Assembly: GCA_029265085.1 (NCBI GenBank)
Contig: JAJUJY010000054.1
Location: 1-25,021 of the forward strand
Direction: 5' to 3'
Length of the DNA stretch: 25,021 nt
Source: Chloroflexota bacterium
GTDB taxonomy: Bacteria > Chloroflexota > Anaerolineae > Anaerolineales > Anaerolineaceae
Made by a program: the position numbers and the translations under genes. Below, in pieces: positions 17,044-24,942 of this stretch (position 1 is its first letter; every line of letters starts with the position of its first letter). Below the pieces are notes generated by a model. That model saw only the letters and a list, made by a program, of their open reading frames with translations, had not been told where the DNA came from and did no database searches.

Positions 17044-18444
17044 TTATGCCTGTAGACTTTTCCGCAAGTGCGCAGGTAAGATACCTTCCATGGCCCGATA
17101 TTTTGCTACCGTTCGGCGGGCAACATCAAACCCTTGCTGAGATAGAATTTTCGCCAGTTGCGAGTCGCTTAATGGCCGCTTCTCATGATCAATAATATCT
17201 TTTAATGCTGTGCGAACATTTAGGCTCCGGTCAAAAAACGCCGAAAGGGGAATAATCCGTTTGTTCGGCAATTGCACACACTTATTCGCCACCGCTCGCG
17301 AAATCGTTGATTCATGTACCTCAAGTTCTTCAGAAAGTTGAGCCCGCGTAAGTGGTTTTAAGTAACGTTCACCATTCAAAATATAATTGCGTTGAATCAT
17401 CACGATTCGATACAACAAACGCTGCATGGTGTGATTCCGCTGCTGCAAACATTTCACGAATAAAGCAGCCCGATCAAGGTCGGAACGCATTTCATCCTTG
17501 TTGTCTTCATCGGCCTGGCGGGTTGCCTGGCGAAACATGGGATTGATACGTAGCGTTCCGCCAATCGGCATAATAATTTCAACCACCAGTGGATTGGATG
17601 GATTGTCATTAAGATAACTGAGTAAAATATCCGGTTGGTAATACACCTCTCCAGAGCTAGGGGTTGGCTGCCGGTCATCCCCCCAATGAGATCGTCCTGG
17701 GAACGGGTTGAGATTATCGCTAATAAAGCGAATAGTTTCTTGGGCTTGCTTTTGAGAAATTCCAAATTGACGTGCTAACTCTGCATAATTGCGTCTGGAA
17801 AGCGAATCCATCGCATCACGAATAAACAGCACTGCCAATTCAGGGATAGGTTGGTTTTCTGCCAGTACCTCTAATTGCACTAACAACGCCTCCTGAGGTG
17901 TAAACGATCCAACACCAATCGGTTCTGCATGTTGGATCATTTTTTGGACTTTTTCAACCTTGGAAGGAAGAACATGGAAGTATCTGGCGACTTCCATTAA
18001 GTCAATTGTTAAAAACCCATCATCATCGAGATGTGTCAAAAGGAAGGCTGCAATCTTGCGCTCATCTGCTTCCAGGTCTAAAGCAATTTGGCGAAGAACA
18101 AAGGTGGGTAAATCTTCAACCACAGCAGAAACCGGCTCATCAGGATATTCTTCTGCATCCCGTCCAATGCTGCCATAAAAATCCTCCCGTGGAGAAATAA
18201 ACACCACAGGCTCTTCTGGATTGATCACCGATGGGTGGCTGCAAATAGGGCATGTGCCCTGATCTGGCAGCAGGCGGTGACAGCTTGGGCAGCGCCGCTC
18301 CTCTACCAGTTCAAGTGCAGGGTTGGTTAATTCGGTTTGGATTTGCTGGTACAGCTCAGAGACATTCTGCGTTAAAAGCGTCATTGTCTGGGCTAAATGC
18401 GCAGTGGTTACAGGACGGAGTGATGGGTACTGGAACTGAAACAT
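17044..18444 (-). CDS. rpoN: RNA polymerase sigma-54 factor with an inserted zinc ribbon
   Basis: 466 residues. N-terminal region I (1-46, with HLAQTMTLLTQNVSELYQQIQ and NPALEL) is the activator-responsive part. A CPSC-x9-CPIC zinc ribbon follows (Cys52, 55, 65, 68), which canonical RpoN proteins lack. Core-binding domain 110-290 (LDDDGFLTIDLMEVA, EPIGVGSFTPQEALL). HTH VHESTISRAVANK (376-388) and RpoN box ARRTVAKYR (442-450), which contact the -12 and -24 elements. It directs polymerase to -24/-12 promoters that need ATP-driven activators. I chose ATG 18444: GGGGAGG lies 3 nt upstream and the MFQFQYP start matches region I. A longer frame reaches 18534 but would run through the sigma-54 promoter at 18493-18508. 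It is the first gene of the rpoN-kinase-activator operon and probably autoregulated. Confidence 0.95.
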   Translation of the reverse strand: MFQFQYPSLRPVTTAHLAQTMTLLTQNVSELYQQIQTELTNPALELVEERRCPSCHRLLPDQGTCPICSHPSVINPEEPVVFISPREDFYGSIGRDAEEYPDEPVSAVVEDLPTFVLRQIALDLEADERKIAAFLLTHLDDDGFLTIDLMEVARYFHVLPSKVEKVQKMIQHAEPIGVGSFTPQEALLVQLEVLAENQPIPELAVLFIRDAMDSLSRRNYAELARQFGISQKQAQETIRFISDNLNPFPGRSHWGDDRQPTPSSGEVYYQPDILLSYLNDNPSNPLVVEIIMPIGGTLRINPMFRQATRQADEDNKDEMRSDLDRAALFVKCLQQRNHTMQRLLYRIVMIQRNYILNGERYLKPLTRAQLSEELEVHESTISRAVANKCVQLPNKRIIPLSAFFDRSLNVRTALKDIIDHEKRPLSDSQLAKILSQQGFDVARRTVAKYRAMEGILPAHLRKSLQA

Positions 18445-18475
18445 GGTCCTCCCCTTTCCATACAGGAAAGTATAT

Positions 18476-18498
18476 CTTGCACTCTCCAATGTTGCAAG
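18476..18498. repeat. Short inverted repeat at the rpoN promoter
   Basis: CTTGCA (18476-18481) and TGCAAG (18493-18498) are exact inverted arms with an 11-nt spacer. The second arm is part of the -12 element, and the first lies just downstream of the predicted start. Six-base arms can arise by chance. Confidence 0.35.
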
Positions 18499-18508
18499 TT
18501 TTATGCCA
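18493..18508 (-). promoter_or_regulatory. Sigma-54 (-24/-12) promoter of the rpoN operon
   Basis: Minus strand TGGCATAAAACTTGCA, identical over 16 bases to the promoter of the caspase operon and with GG-N10-GC spacing. The predicted start is near 18482, giving a 38-nt leader before ATG 18444. This implies that sigma-54 positively controls its own gene, together with the kinase and activator. Confidence 0.82.
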
Positions 18509-18526
18509 GGGATATTTTGTTGAAAG

Positions 18527-18535
18527 TGGTACAAT
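18527..18535 (+). promoter_or_regulatory. Possible extended -10 promoter of trmFO
   Basis: TGGTACAAT fits an extended -10 element (TG-N-TACAAT) 38 nt before the trmFO ATG. No convincing -35 sequence lies 16-18 nt upstream; that stretch coincides with the divergent sigma-54 promoter of rpoN. This is the best candidate in the 128-nt gap, not a firm call. Confidence 0.3.
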
Positions 18536-18572
18536 TTGGTTGTTTTTTACCCCTTTGGATGTGTGAGGTGTC

Positions 18573-19922
18573 ATGAACGATCTCATCATTATTGGCGGTG
18601 GTTTAGCAGGCAGCGAAGCAGCCTGGCAGGCTGCAGAACAGGGAATCACTGTTACTTTATATGAAATGCGCCCCAATCGCTCCACGGGCGCACATGTGAG
18701 TGACCAATTAGCCGAGTTGGTCTGTTCAAATTCATTAGGATCAAATCTCCCTGACCGATCTTCCGGGTTACTCAAAGAAGAATTACGCCGGCTAGGGTCT
18801 TTATTATTGGAGTGCGCCGAAAAAACAGCCCTGCCTGCAGGCGGAGCTTTAGCAGTTGATCGGGCAGCCTTTTCGAATGTAGTTACCCAACATATTCAAA
18901 ATCATCCTCGTATTCATATAGTTCGTGAAGAAATAAAAACCATCCCTTCTGGACCAACCATCATCGCTTCTGGACCACTTACCTCTCCAGACCTTGCAAA
19001 AGAAATCCAAAAGCTGACGGGAGAAGAGCATTTGTATTTTTTTGATGCAATTGCGCCAATTATCCATTTTGAGTCCATCAATATGGAAATCGCTTTCCGT
19101 GCATCCCGTTATGAAGAAGATTCTCCAGACGAAGGGGACTATATTAACTGCCCTCTCAACCAGCAAGAATACGAGATATTTGTCGAGGAGTTACTTGCGG
19201 CTCAACGGATCCAGCTTCGTGAATTCGAGCAAGGGATACAATCCGGAGTAAAAGCAGGAATCCACCGGCATTTTGAAGGCTGCCTGCCTGTAGAGGTAAT
19301 TGCTCAACGCGGAAAAGAATCTTTAGCCTTTGGGCCAATGCGTCCGGTAGGGTTAAGAGATCCACGCACAGGGAAATGGCCGTACGCCGCAGTTCAATTA
19401 AGACAGGACTCACTGGCAGGCGATTTATACAACATGGTTGGATTTCAAACCAACCTAACGTACGCTGAACAAAAAAGGATTTTTAGGACAATCCCTGGTC
19501 TGGAAAATGCACAATTCGAGCGATATGGTCAGATGCACCGGAATACATTTATTGCGTCACCAGTATTGTTGTATCCCACACTTCAATATCGCAACCGGAA
19601 TGATTTGTTTTTCGCTGGGCAAATTACCGGTGTAGAAGGCTACATGGGCAACATTGCTACCGGACTATTGGCTGGATTAAATGCTGCTCGCCTGCTGCAA
19701 GATAAACCTCTAATTGATCTTCCCAGAACTACAATGCTGGGTGGACTATGCTATTATATTTCCCATGCGGATATCGCCGATTTTCAACCCATGAAAGCAA
19801 ACTATAACCTGCTGCCTTCTATTGGAAAAAAGGTTAAGGGAAAACGGATTAAGGCCGGATTACGCAAAGACCGCTCATTGAATGATCTAAACACATATCT
19901 TGATCAATTGGGAATGATTTAA
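18573..19922 (+). CDS. trmFO: Methylenetetrahydrofolate--tRNA-(uracil-54-C5)-methyltransferase TrmFO
   Basis: Folate- and FAD-dependent enzyme that makes ribothymidine at position 54 of the tRNA T-loop. 449 residues, normal for the family. The N-terminal dinucleotide fold [15 protein letters not shown] (5-19) binds [13 protein letters not shown] (49-58) holds Cys51, and [10 protein letters not shown] (233-242) holds Cys237. These two cysteines correspond to Cys53 and Cys226 of the Bacillus enzyme, which act in methyl transfer. [10 protein letters not shown] and [23 protein letters not shown] are further family blocks. The ATG has GAGG 4 nt upstream. It is divergent from rpoN and heads a run of six closely spaced plus-strand genes. 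All expected residues are present. Confidence 0.97.
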   Translation: MNDLIIIGGGLAGSEAAWQAAEQGITVTLYEMRPNRSTGAHVSDQLAELVCSNSLGSNLPDRSSGLLKEELRRLGSLLLECAEKTALPAGGALAVDRAAFSNVVTQHIQNHPRIHIVREEIKTIPSGPTIIASGPLTSPDLAKEIQKLTGEEHLYFFDAIAPIIHFESINMEIAFRASRYEEDSPDEGDYINCPLNQQEYEIFVEELLAAQRIQLREFEQGIQSGVKAGIHRHFEGCLPVEVIAQRGKESLAFGPMRPVGLRDPRTGKWPYAAVQLRQDSLAGDLYNMVGFQTNLTYAEQKRIFRTIPGLENAQFERYGQMHRNTFIASPVLLYPTLQYRNRNDLFFAGQITGVEGYMGNIATGLLAGLNAARLLQDKPLIDLPRTTMLGGLCYYISHADIADFQPMKANYNLLPSIGKKVKGKRIKAGLRKDRSLNDLNTYLDQLGMI

Positions 19923-19925
19923 TTG

Positions 19926-20822
19926 ATGAAACGAACGACTCTGATTAGCCTGATTATAAGCACAGGTATACTGTTTACAGCTGGTTTTTACATTCTTAAA
20001 CAAACCAGCCAGGCTGCTGTCTCTGACAATTCTGGCTTTAATAGTCAAAGGGCTTATCGAGACGTGATTCAACAAGTAAATTTTGGTCCAAGAACTCCCG
20101 GCAGCCAGGCACACAAAGACACAATCCAATATATCCAAAATGAATTAGAAACAGTTGGGTGGAAAGTAGAGGTCCAGTCCACTGAGTTTTCCGGCCAGCC
20201 CATTCAAAATATTATCGCAAAACGTGGTAGTGGAAAACAATGGATCATTTTAGGTGCTCACTATGATTCACGTTTTTTTGCTGATAACGATCCTGACCCA
20301 AACAATCATTCCGAACCAGTACCAGGGGCAAATGATGGTGCATCGGGTGTTGCGGTGTTATTAGAATTAGGTAGAACCTTACCGATTAACAAGGACAATA
20401 CTATCTGGCTTGTATTTTTTGACGCAGAAGACCAGGGCAGGATCAAAGGTTGGGATTGGATATTAGGCTCACAGGCATTCGTAAATTCGCTGGAAGGGTT
20501 TCCGGATGCCGTCGTTATAGTAGATATGATTGGGGATGCTGATTTGAATATATTTATGGAAAGGTCTTCAGATCCTGGGTTAACCCGTGAAATTTGGTCA
20601 GTCGCAAAAAACGAGGGCTATGAAAAACATTTTATCCCGGAATTCAAGTACAATATCATAGATGATCATACTCCGTTCTTAAAAAAGTCTATCCGAGCTA
20701 TAGATATCATCGACTTTGACTATCCTTACTGGCACACGATTTCTGACACGACAGACAAAGTATCTGCAGAAAGTCTTGAGGTCGTCGGAAGAACCTTATA
20801 TCAATGGTTAACAAAGCCATAA
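19926..20822 (+). CDS. M28 family metallopeptidase / glutaminyl cyclase-like protein
   Basis: 298 residues with an N-terminal hydrophobic helix (about 5-25) that acts as signal peptide or membrane anchor, so the enzyme works outside the cytoplasmic membrane. The rest is an M28 fold: FGPRTPGS (53-60), GAHYDS with His112, GANDGASG with Asp137, FFDAEDQG (164-171) with Glu168 and Asp169, VDMIGD with Asp200, DDHTPFL (246-252) and YPYWHT with His270. The FGPRTPGS, DDHxPFL and WHT blocks are shared with animal glutaminyl-peptide cyclotransferase, so it could form pyroglutamate N-termini rather than cleave peptides. The usual Glu-Glu pair is Glu-Asp. The ATG at 19926 is 3 nt after the trmFO stop; a TTG directly in front (19923) is possible. 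The ribosome site is weak, suggesting coupled translation. Confidence 0.85.
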   Translation: MKRTTLISLIISTGILFTAGFYILKQTSQAAVSDNSGFNSQRAYRDVIQQVNFGPRTPGSQAHKDTIQYIQNELETVGWKVEVQSTEFSGQPIQNIIAKRGSGKQWIILGAHYDSRFFADNDPDPNNHSEPVPGANDGASGVAVLLELGRTLPINKDNTIWLVFFDAEDQGRIKGWDWILGSQAFVNSLEGFPDAVVIVDMIGDADLNIFMERSSDPGLTREIWSVAKNEGYEKHFIPEFKYNIIDDHTPFLKKSIRAIDIIDFDYPYWHTISDTTDKVSAESLEVVGRTLYQWLTKP

Positions 20823-20855
20823 GAATCTTCAACCAACAAGGCAAATCATTTACTC

Positions 20856-22091
20856 ATGAACGAGCTTGACTATCTTCGGACTATCCGCCCAATTTGGGTC
20901 AATCGGGCTGTTCAAAGCATGGCTCGTGGCGCTGGAATGCGCGAGGATTTACGCGAGCAACTGCAAACTTTTTTTGGCTTACTGGAACAAGGAATTGAAA
21001 CCGGTGATCCAGCCTGGCTGGATTCGATTATCAATGTTTGGGCAGCTTCCCTCACCTCGAGTGATTTAGAAGAAAACCGCAGCAGCCTGACCCATTTCGT
21101 CAGTGAACTCATGCAGTTAACCCATTCTGTCTGCTCTGAAACCCTGGATGAACCTCAAGCACTGGCGTTGATCCGGTCCTTAACGCCATGTTTTACATAC
21201 ACATATGAAAAAGCGGCTCAATATGAAATTGAAGCCAAAGTTAATTATGTAAATAACCAATTAAATCAAGTTCGTCAAACCCTAGAACGCCTCGATAAAA
21301 GCAAGTCAGACTTTATCGCCGTAGCAGCCCATGAGTTAAAAACACCGCTCACGCTGGTGGAAGGCTATGCAGCAATGCTGCGGGAAAATTTAGAACGAAA
21401 AAACTTCCCCGAAACAGACATGATGTTGATTGCCGGCATTAACAATGGCGCTCGTCGTCTCCGCTCCATCATTGATGATATGATTGATGTGTCGCTGATT
21501 GATAACCGCTTGATGTCATTAAACTTACAACCAATTTGGTTTAACCGTTTATTCAGTGTACTGGAAAATGAATTAGCCACATCACTAAAAGAAAGAGAAC
21601 AAACCCTCATCATCAACGACTTTCCAGGCAGCACGGAAATGACCTTCGGCGACCCCGAAAGGATTTTGCAAGTTTTTCGCAACCTCTTAATGAATGCAAT
21701 CAAATTCACACCAAACGGTGGTCAGATCAGCATTGACGGGCGGAAACTCCCGGGGTTTATTGATATAACGGTTCGTGATAGTGGAATCGGTATTGCGCAG
21801 GATGATTTAGCCATCATTTTCGAAAAGTTCGCCCGGCTTGGGAATGTAGCACTTCATTCCAGTGGAAAAACCAAGTTTAAGGGAGGTGGACCTGGCTTAG
21901 GTCTGCATATCGCAAAAGGTATCGTGGAAGCGCACGGTGGTGCAATTTGGGTCGAATCAGACGGGTATGACGAAGAACAATGTCCTGGTTCAGTATTCCA
22001 TGTCTTGTACCCCGTGCATAATGAGCCGCCCGACACAAAGACGGCAAAGTTGTTTGCACCACTCCTTAAATCTTATTCAAACCAATCCTAA
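20856..22091 (+). CDS. Soluble sensor histidine kinase without an adjacent regulator
   Basis: 411 residues, no membrane helix. Residues 1-125 form an all-helical N-terminal domain that resembles RsbR-type N-terminal regulatory domains, though the match is by general appearance only. A coiled-coil linker (about 125-150) leads to HisKA with phospho-His159 in AAHELKTPLT, then HATPase with N box NLLMNAIKF, G1 DSGIGI and G2 GGPGLGLHIAKG. The kinase core is intact. It lies 33 nt after the M28 gene and 6 nt before the aminotransferase gene, and no response regulator gene adjoins it in this operon, so its partner lies elsewhere. No strong ribosome site precedes the ATG; the nearest purine run is too far upstream. 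The C-terminal 25 residues after HATPase look disordered. Confidence 0.92.
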   Translation: MNELDYLRTIRPIWVNRAVQSMARGAGMREDLREQLQTFFGLLEQGIETGDPAWLDSIINVWAASLTSSDLEENRSSLTHFVSELMQLTHSVCSETLDEPQALALIRSLTPCFTYTYEKAAQYEIEAKVNYVNNQLNQVRQTLERLDKSKSDFIAVAAHELKTPLTLVEGYAAMLRENLERKNFPETDMMLIAGINNGARRLRSIIDDMIDVSLIDNRLMSLNLQPIWFNRLFSVLENELATSLKEREQTLIINDFPGSTEMTFGDPERILQVFRNLLMNAIKFTPNGGQISIDGRKLPGFIDITVRDSGIGIAQDDLAIIFEKFARLGNVALHSSGKTKFKGGGPGLGLHIAKGIVEAHGGAIWVESDGYDEEQCPGSVFHVLYPVHNEPPDTKTAKLFAPLLKSYSNQS

Positions 22092-22097
22092 TCAAAT

Positions 22098-23285
22098 ATG
22101 AACCAAAACCCAAATACTTTTCAAGCTTCTGCTCGTATTGCATCGTTTAAACCATATTTCTTTGCCAGTTTGAACTTGAAACTGGCTGAATTAAAATCAA
22201 AAAATATCGATATCATTCGAATCGATATGGGATCTCCTGATTTACCTCCTGCCGATTTCATCATCGACAAGCTGGTAGAATCAGCACGCCGGCCAGATAC
22301 CCATGGATACACACCAAACGGCGGTTCGCTGCCTTTCCGAGAAGCCATCGCGAAATATTACAATCGCCGCTTTGGGGTTGAAATTAATCCACAAAAAGAA
22401 GCCATTACGTTATTGGGTTCGAAAGAAGGTTTATTTAACCTTAGCCAGGTTTTGATTAATCCAGGCGACATTGTTTTGGTCCCCAATCCGGGCTACCCGG
22501 TATATTCTGCATCCGGAATCATTGCAGGTGCTCAAATTTACCCGATGCCGCTCCATCGAGAGAGTGGGTTTTTGCCAGACTTAAACGCAATTCCGCAGTG
22601 GATTTTAGAACGGTCAAAGATTATTTGGTTGAATTATCCCAATAATCCAACCGGCGCAATTGCACCATTTAGTTTCTTCGAAGAAGTAATCGAATTCGCT
22701 CGTAAGCACCACATCCTGGTTGCACACGATGCCCCTTATGCTGATGTATGTTTTGACGGATACAAGGCCCCAAGCATCCTGGAAGTTCCAGGGGCAAAAG
22801 AGGTTGCAATTGAGTTTAACTCCCTGTCCAAAACATACAATATGGCGGGATGGCGGTTGGGAATGGCGGTTGGAAACGCAGATGTCATTCGGTATTTGCA
22901 CACGTACAAATCCCAAATGGATTCTTCCCATTTTGAAGCAGTTCTGCAGGCCGGCATGGATGCCATGCTAGGTGATCAAACCTGGATTGAGGCTCGCAAC
23001 CTGATTTACCAGGAACGTCGAGATATTGTGTTAACTGGATTGCGTAAAGCGGGCTTTTCCGTTGATACACCACCTGCGGCAATTTATGTTTGGGCACAAT
23101 TACCCAAAGGATTCAACGATAGTATTGAATTTTGCAACCGGTTGCTAGAAGAAACCGGGGTCAGCACGACGCCTGGAGTAGTTTATGGTGAATGCGGTGA
23201 GGGTTACCTGCGCATTTCGCTAGGCTCTCCTACTGACCGAATCCAGGAAGCTATTAATCGCATAGTGGATTGGGTTCAGAAATAG
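22098..23285 (+). CDS. Class I/II (fold type I) PLP-dependent aminotransferase
   Basis: 395 residues, cytosolic. PLP-binding Lys245 lies in EFNSLSKTYNMAGWRLG, with YPNNPTGA (180-187) for substrate and phosphate contacts, Asp211 and Tyr214 in AHDAPYADV, and the C-terminal Arg of YLRISLG that binds the substrate carboxylate. The block GSKEGLFNLSQVLINPGDIVLVPNPGYPVY and the overall look are closest to aspartate-type and LL-diaminopimelate aminotransferases (DapL-like), which transfer the amino group between glutamate and a keto or cyclic acceptor in lysine and cell-wall synthesis. Substrate cannot be settled from sequence alone. It starts 6 nt after the kinase stop codon with no clear ribosome site, so translation is probably coupled. 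Confidence 0.92.
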   Translation: MNQNPNTFQASARIASFKPYFFASLNLKLAELKSKNIDIIRIDMGSPDLPPADFIIDKLVESARRPDTHGYTPNGGSLPFREAIAKYYNRRFGVEINPQKEAITLLGSKEGLFNLSQVLINPGDIVLVPNPGYPVYSASGIIAGAQIYPMPLHRESGFLPDLNAIPQWILERSKIIWLNYPNNPTGAIAPFSFFEEVIEFARKHHILVAHDAPYADVCFDGYKAPSILEVPGAKEVAIEFNSLSKTYNMAGWRLGMAVGNADVIRYLHTYKSQMDSSHFEAVLQAGMDAMLGDQTWIEARNLIYQERRDIVLTGLRKAGFSVDTPPAAIYVWAQLPKGFNDSIEFCNRLLEETGVSTTPGVVYGECGEGYLRISLGSPTDRIQEAINRIVDWVQK

Positions 23286-23303
23286 ACAGAAACGAAAGAA
23301 TAT

Positions 23304-24662
23304 ATGGCAAAAAAAACACCAGAACCTACCATTCCTCCTCGTGAACGTGCCTTTTTGGTAGGCGTAGAAATCAGAGGTGAAGTAAATTTACTGCCGCTCG
23401 AAGATTCGCTCGAAGAGTTGGCACTCTTATCGGATACTGCCGGGCTGGAAGTCGTTGGCGAAATCACTCAACGATTAGAATCTCCCAATCCGGAAACGTA
23501 TATTGGCAGCGGCAAAGTTGAAGAAATAACTGCGCTGGTTGAAGAAACCCTGGCAGATGTGGTCATATTCGATAATGAGTTGTCACCTCGCCATCAACGC
23601 GAACTAGAAAAACGTTTTGGTGAAAAAGTTCGCGTCATTGACCGGACAGCTTTAATTCTGGATATTTTTGCCCAACACGCCAGTACCCGCGAGGGTATCC
23701 TGCAGGTCGAATTAGCTCAATATGAATATCGCCTACCGCGGTTGACCCGGGCATGGACCCATCTGGCCCGGCAAACCGGCGGCGGTGGTGGAAGAACCGG
23801 CTCGGTAGGCGGTGTAGGCTTGCGCGGCCCAGGTGAAACGCAGTTGGAAGTGGACCGCCGGGAAATTCATCGCAGAATTTCTCAGCTAAAAAAAGAGTTG
23901 GAAAAGGTTCGTGCCCACCGCCAGCGTTATCGTGAACAACGCCGCCACTCGAATATTCCCATTATTGCACTGGTTGGCTACACGAACGCAGGGAAATCCA
24001 CCCTCCTCAATCATCTTGCGCGTTCAGACGTGTATGTAGCAAATCAGCTCTTTGCTACACTGGATCCCACCACCCGGCGCGTTAATTTGCCCGGTGGACA
24101 TCTGGGGTTGTTTACTGACACCGTCGGTTTTATCCAAAAGCTGCCCACTCAACTCATTGCAGCTTTTCGAGCCACGCTAGAGGAAATCACTGAAGCCGAT
24201 CTATTAGTGCATATTCTGGATGTCACCCATCCAAACGCACTGGAACAATACAAAGCGGTTCGCAATACACTGGCCGATATCGGAGGAGATGAAATTCCGG
24301 TCATTACAGCCTTGAATAAAATTGACCGTCTCCCAAACTCTCAGGCAATCAAAGAAGCGTTAGACGCATTCTCTTCATCAATTGCAATTTCGGCTCGCAC
24401 GGGTGAAGGAACCAATGAATTGCTGAAAGCCATTGAAGAACTCCTCTTCGAAAATTACCAGCCTATTACAGTTCATATCCCCTACACCCACGGTGATTTA
24501 ATTTCTTTGTTCCACAGCCAGGGAAAGGTAGAATTTTCTGAGGCTGGAGCAGGCTATAATACAATTCAAGGACTCCTGCCTGGCCGGCTAGTAGCGCGCT
24601 TCCAGCCTTATACAAAAATCAGGAAGTCCGAAACCGCTTCTGAGGAGCCCGGAGATGATTAA
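23304..24662 (+). CDS. hflX: Ribosome-associated GTPase HflX
   Basis: 452 residues. HflX binds the 50S subunit, splits stalled 70S ribosomes under stress and hydrolyses GTP. Visible parts: N-terminal nucleotide-binding-like domain (1-190) with YIGSGKVEEI (66-75), the Gly-rich GGGGGRTGSVGGVGLRGPGETQLEVDRR block, a helical linker (190-215), then the G domain with P-loop GYTNAGKS (225-232), G2 TLDPTTR, G3 DTVG (272-275) and G4 NKID (338-341), and a C-terminal domain. All G motifs are intact. It begins 18 nt after the aminotransferase stop, with only a weak purine-rich ribosome site. Its last codons overlap the start of the following small gene. Confidence 0.97.
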   Translation: MAKKTPEPTIPPRERAFLVGVEIRGEVNLLPLEDSLEELALLSDTAGLEVVGEITQRLESPNPETYIGSGKVEEITALVEETLADVVIFDNELSPRHQRELEKRFGEKVRVIDRTALILDIFAQHASTREGILQVELAQYEYRLPRLTRAWTHLARQTGGGGGRTGSVGGVGLRGPGETQLEVDRREIHRRISQLKKELEKVRAHRQRYREQRRHSNIPIIALVGYTNAGKSTLLNHLARSDVYVANQLFATLDPTTRRVNLPGGHLGLFTDTVGFIQKLPTQLIAAFRATLEEITEADLLVHILDVTHPNALEQYKAVRNTLADIGGDEIPVITALNKIDRLPNSQAIKEALDAFSSSIAISARTGEGTNELLKAIEELLFENYQPITVHIPYTHGDLISLFHSQGKVEFSEAGAGYNTIQGLLPGRLVARFQPYTKIRKSETASEEPGDD

Positions 24663-24864
24663 TTTTCTCTCTCGGGCTTTAGATTGGGCTTCAGATTTTT
24701 TTGCTGCGCGAAAAGGGCTTTTACCCTTAATCGGTATCGGGATGATTGGATTGAATTTTCTGATCCAACTGATCTCTTCAGGTTGGTTCGCTGAAACCGA
24801 TTTCTTTTTACACCTGGGGGTAATCATCAGCATTCTTGGACTGATGATTGCCAGAGCCTTATAA
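24655..24864 (+). CDS. Small membrane protein translationally coupled to hflX
   Basis: 69 residues, unrecognised. A short amphipathic N-terminus (NFLSRALDWASDFFAARKG) is followed by two hydrophobic helices (about 21-42 and 48-67), so it is a probable inner-membrane hairpin protein. The ATG overlaps the end of hflX by 8 nt (ATGATTAA) and has GAGGAG 7 nt upstream, a better ribosome site than most genes of this operon. That start signal, the helices and the fit before the hairpin at 24880 support a real gene; there is no basis to name a function. Confidence 0.65.
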   Translation: MINFLSRALDWASDFFAARKGLLPLIGIGMIGLNFLIQLISSGWFAETDFFLHLGVIISILGLMIARAL

Positions 24865-24879
24865 CCCCCGCTTAAATGC

Positions 24880-24910
24880 AAGGGGCTGTCCAAAAAGGGG
24901 CAGCCCCTTT
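24880..24910. terminator. Hairpin: operon terminator and/or insertion sequence end
   Basis: AAGGGGCTG (24880-24888) pairs with CAGCCCCTT (24901-24909). The stem extends inward with a T-G wobble through TCC/GGG around an A-rich loop, and is followed by a short T run. It lies 15 nt after the last gene of the hflX operon and could end it. The outer sequence GGGGCTGTCC also looks like the terminal repeat of IS elements, so it may belong to the element that follows. Confidence 0.7.
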
Positions 24911-24942
24911 ACAGTTTAAAACAGCGGTGATTCAATAGAGGG

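Noticed and set aside
18445..18534. Thirty extra N-terminal residues for RpoN
   Set aside because: They would be translated from DNA that holds the -24/-12 promoter and lies upstream of its predicted start; RpoN region I begins at MFQFQ with its own ribosome site.
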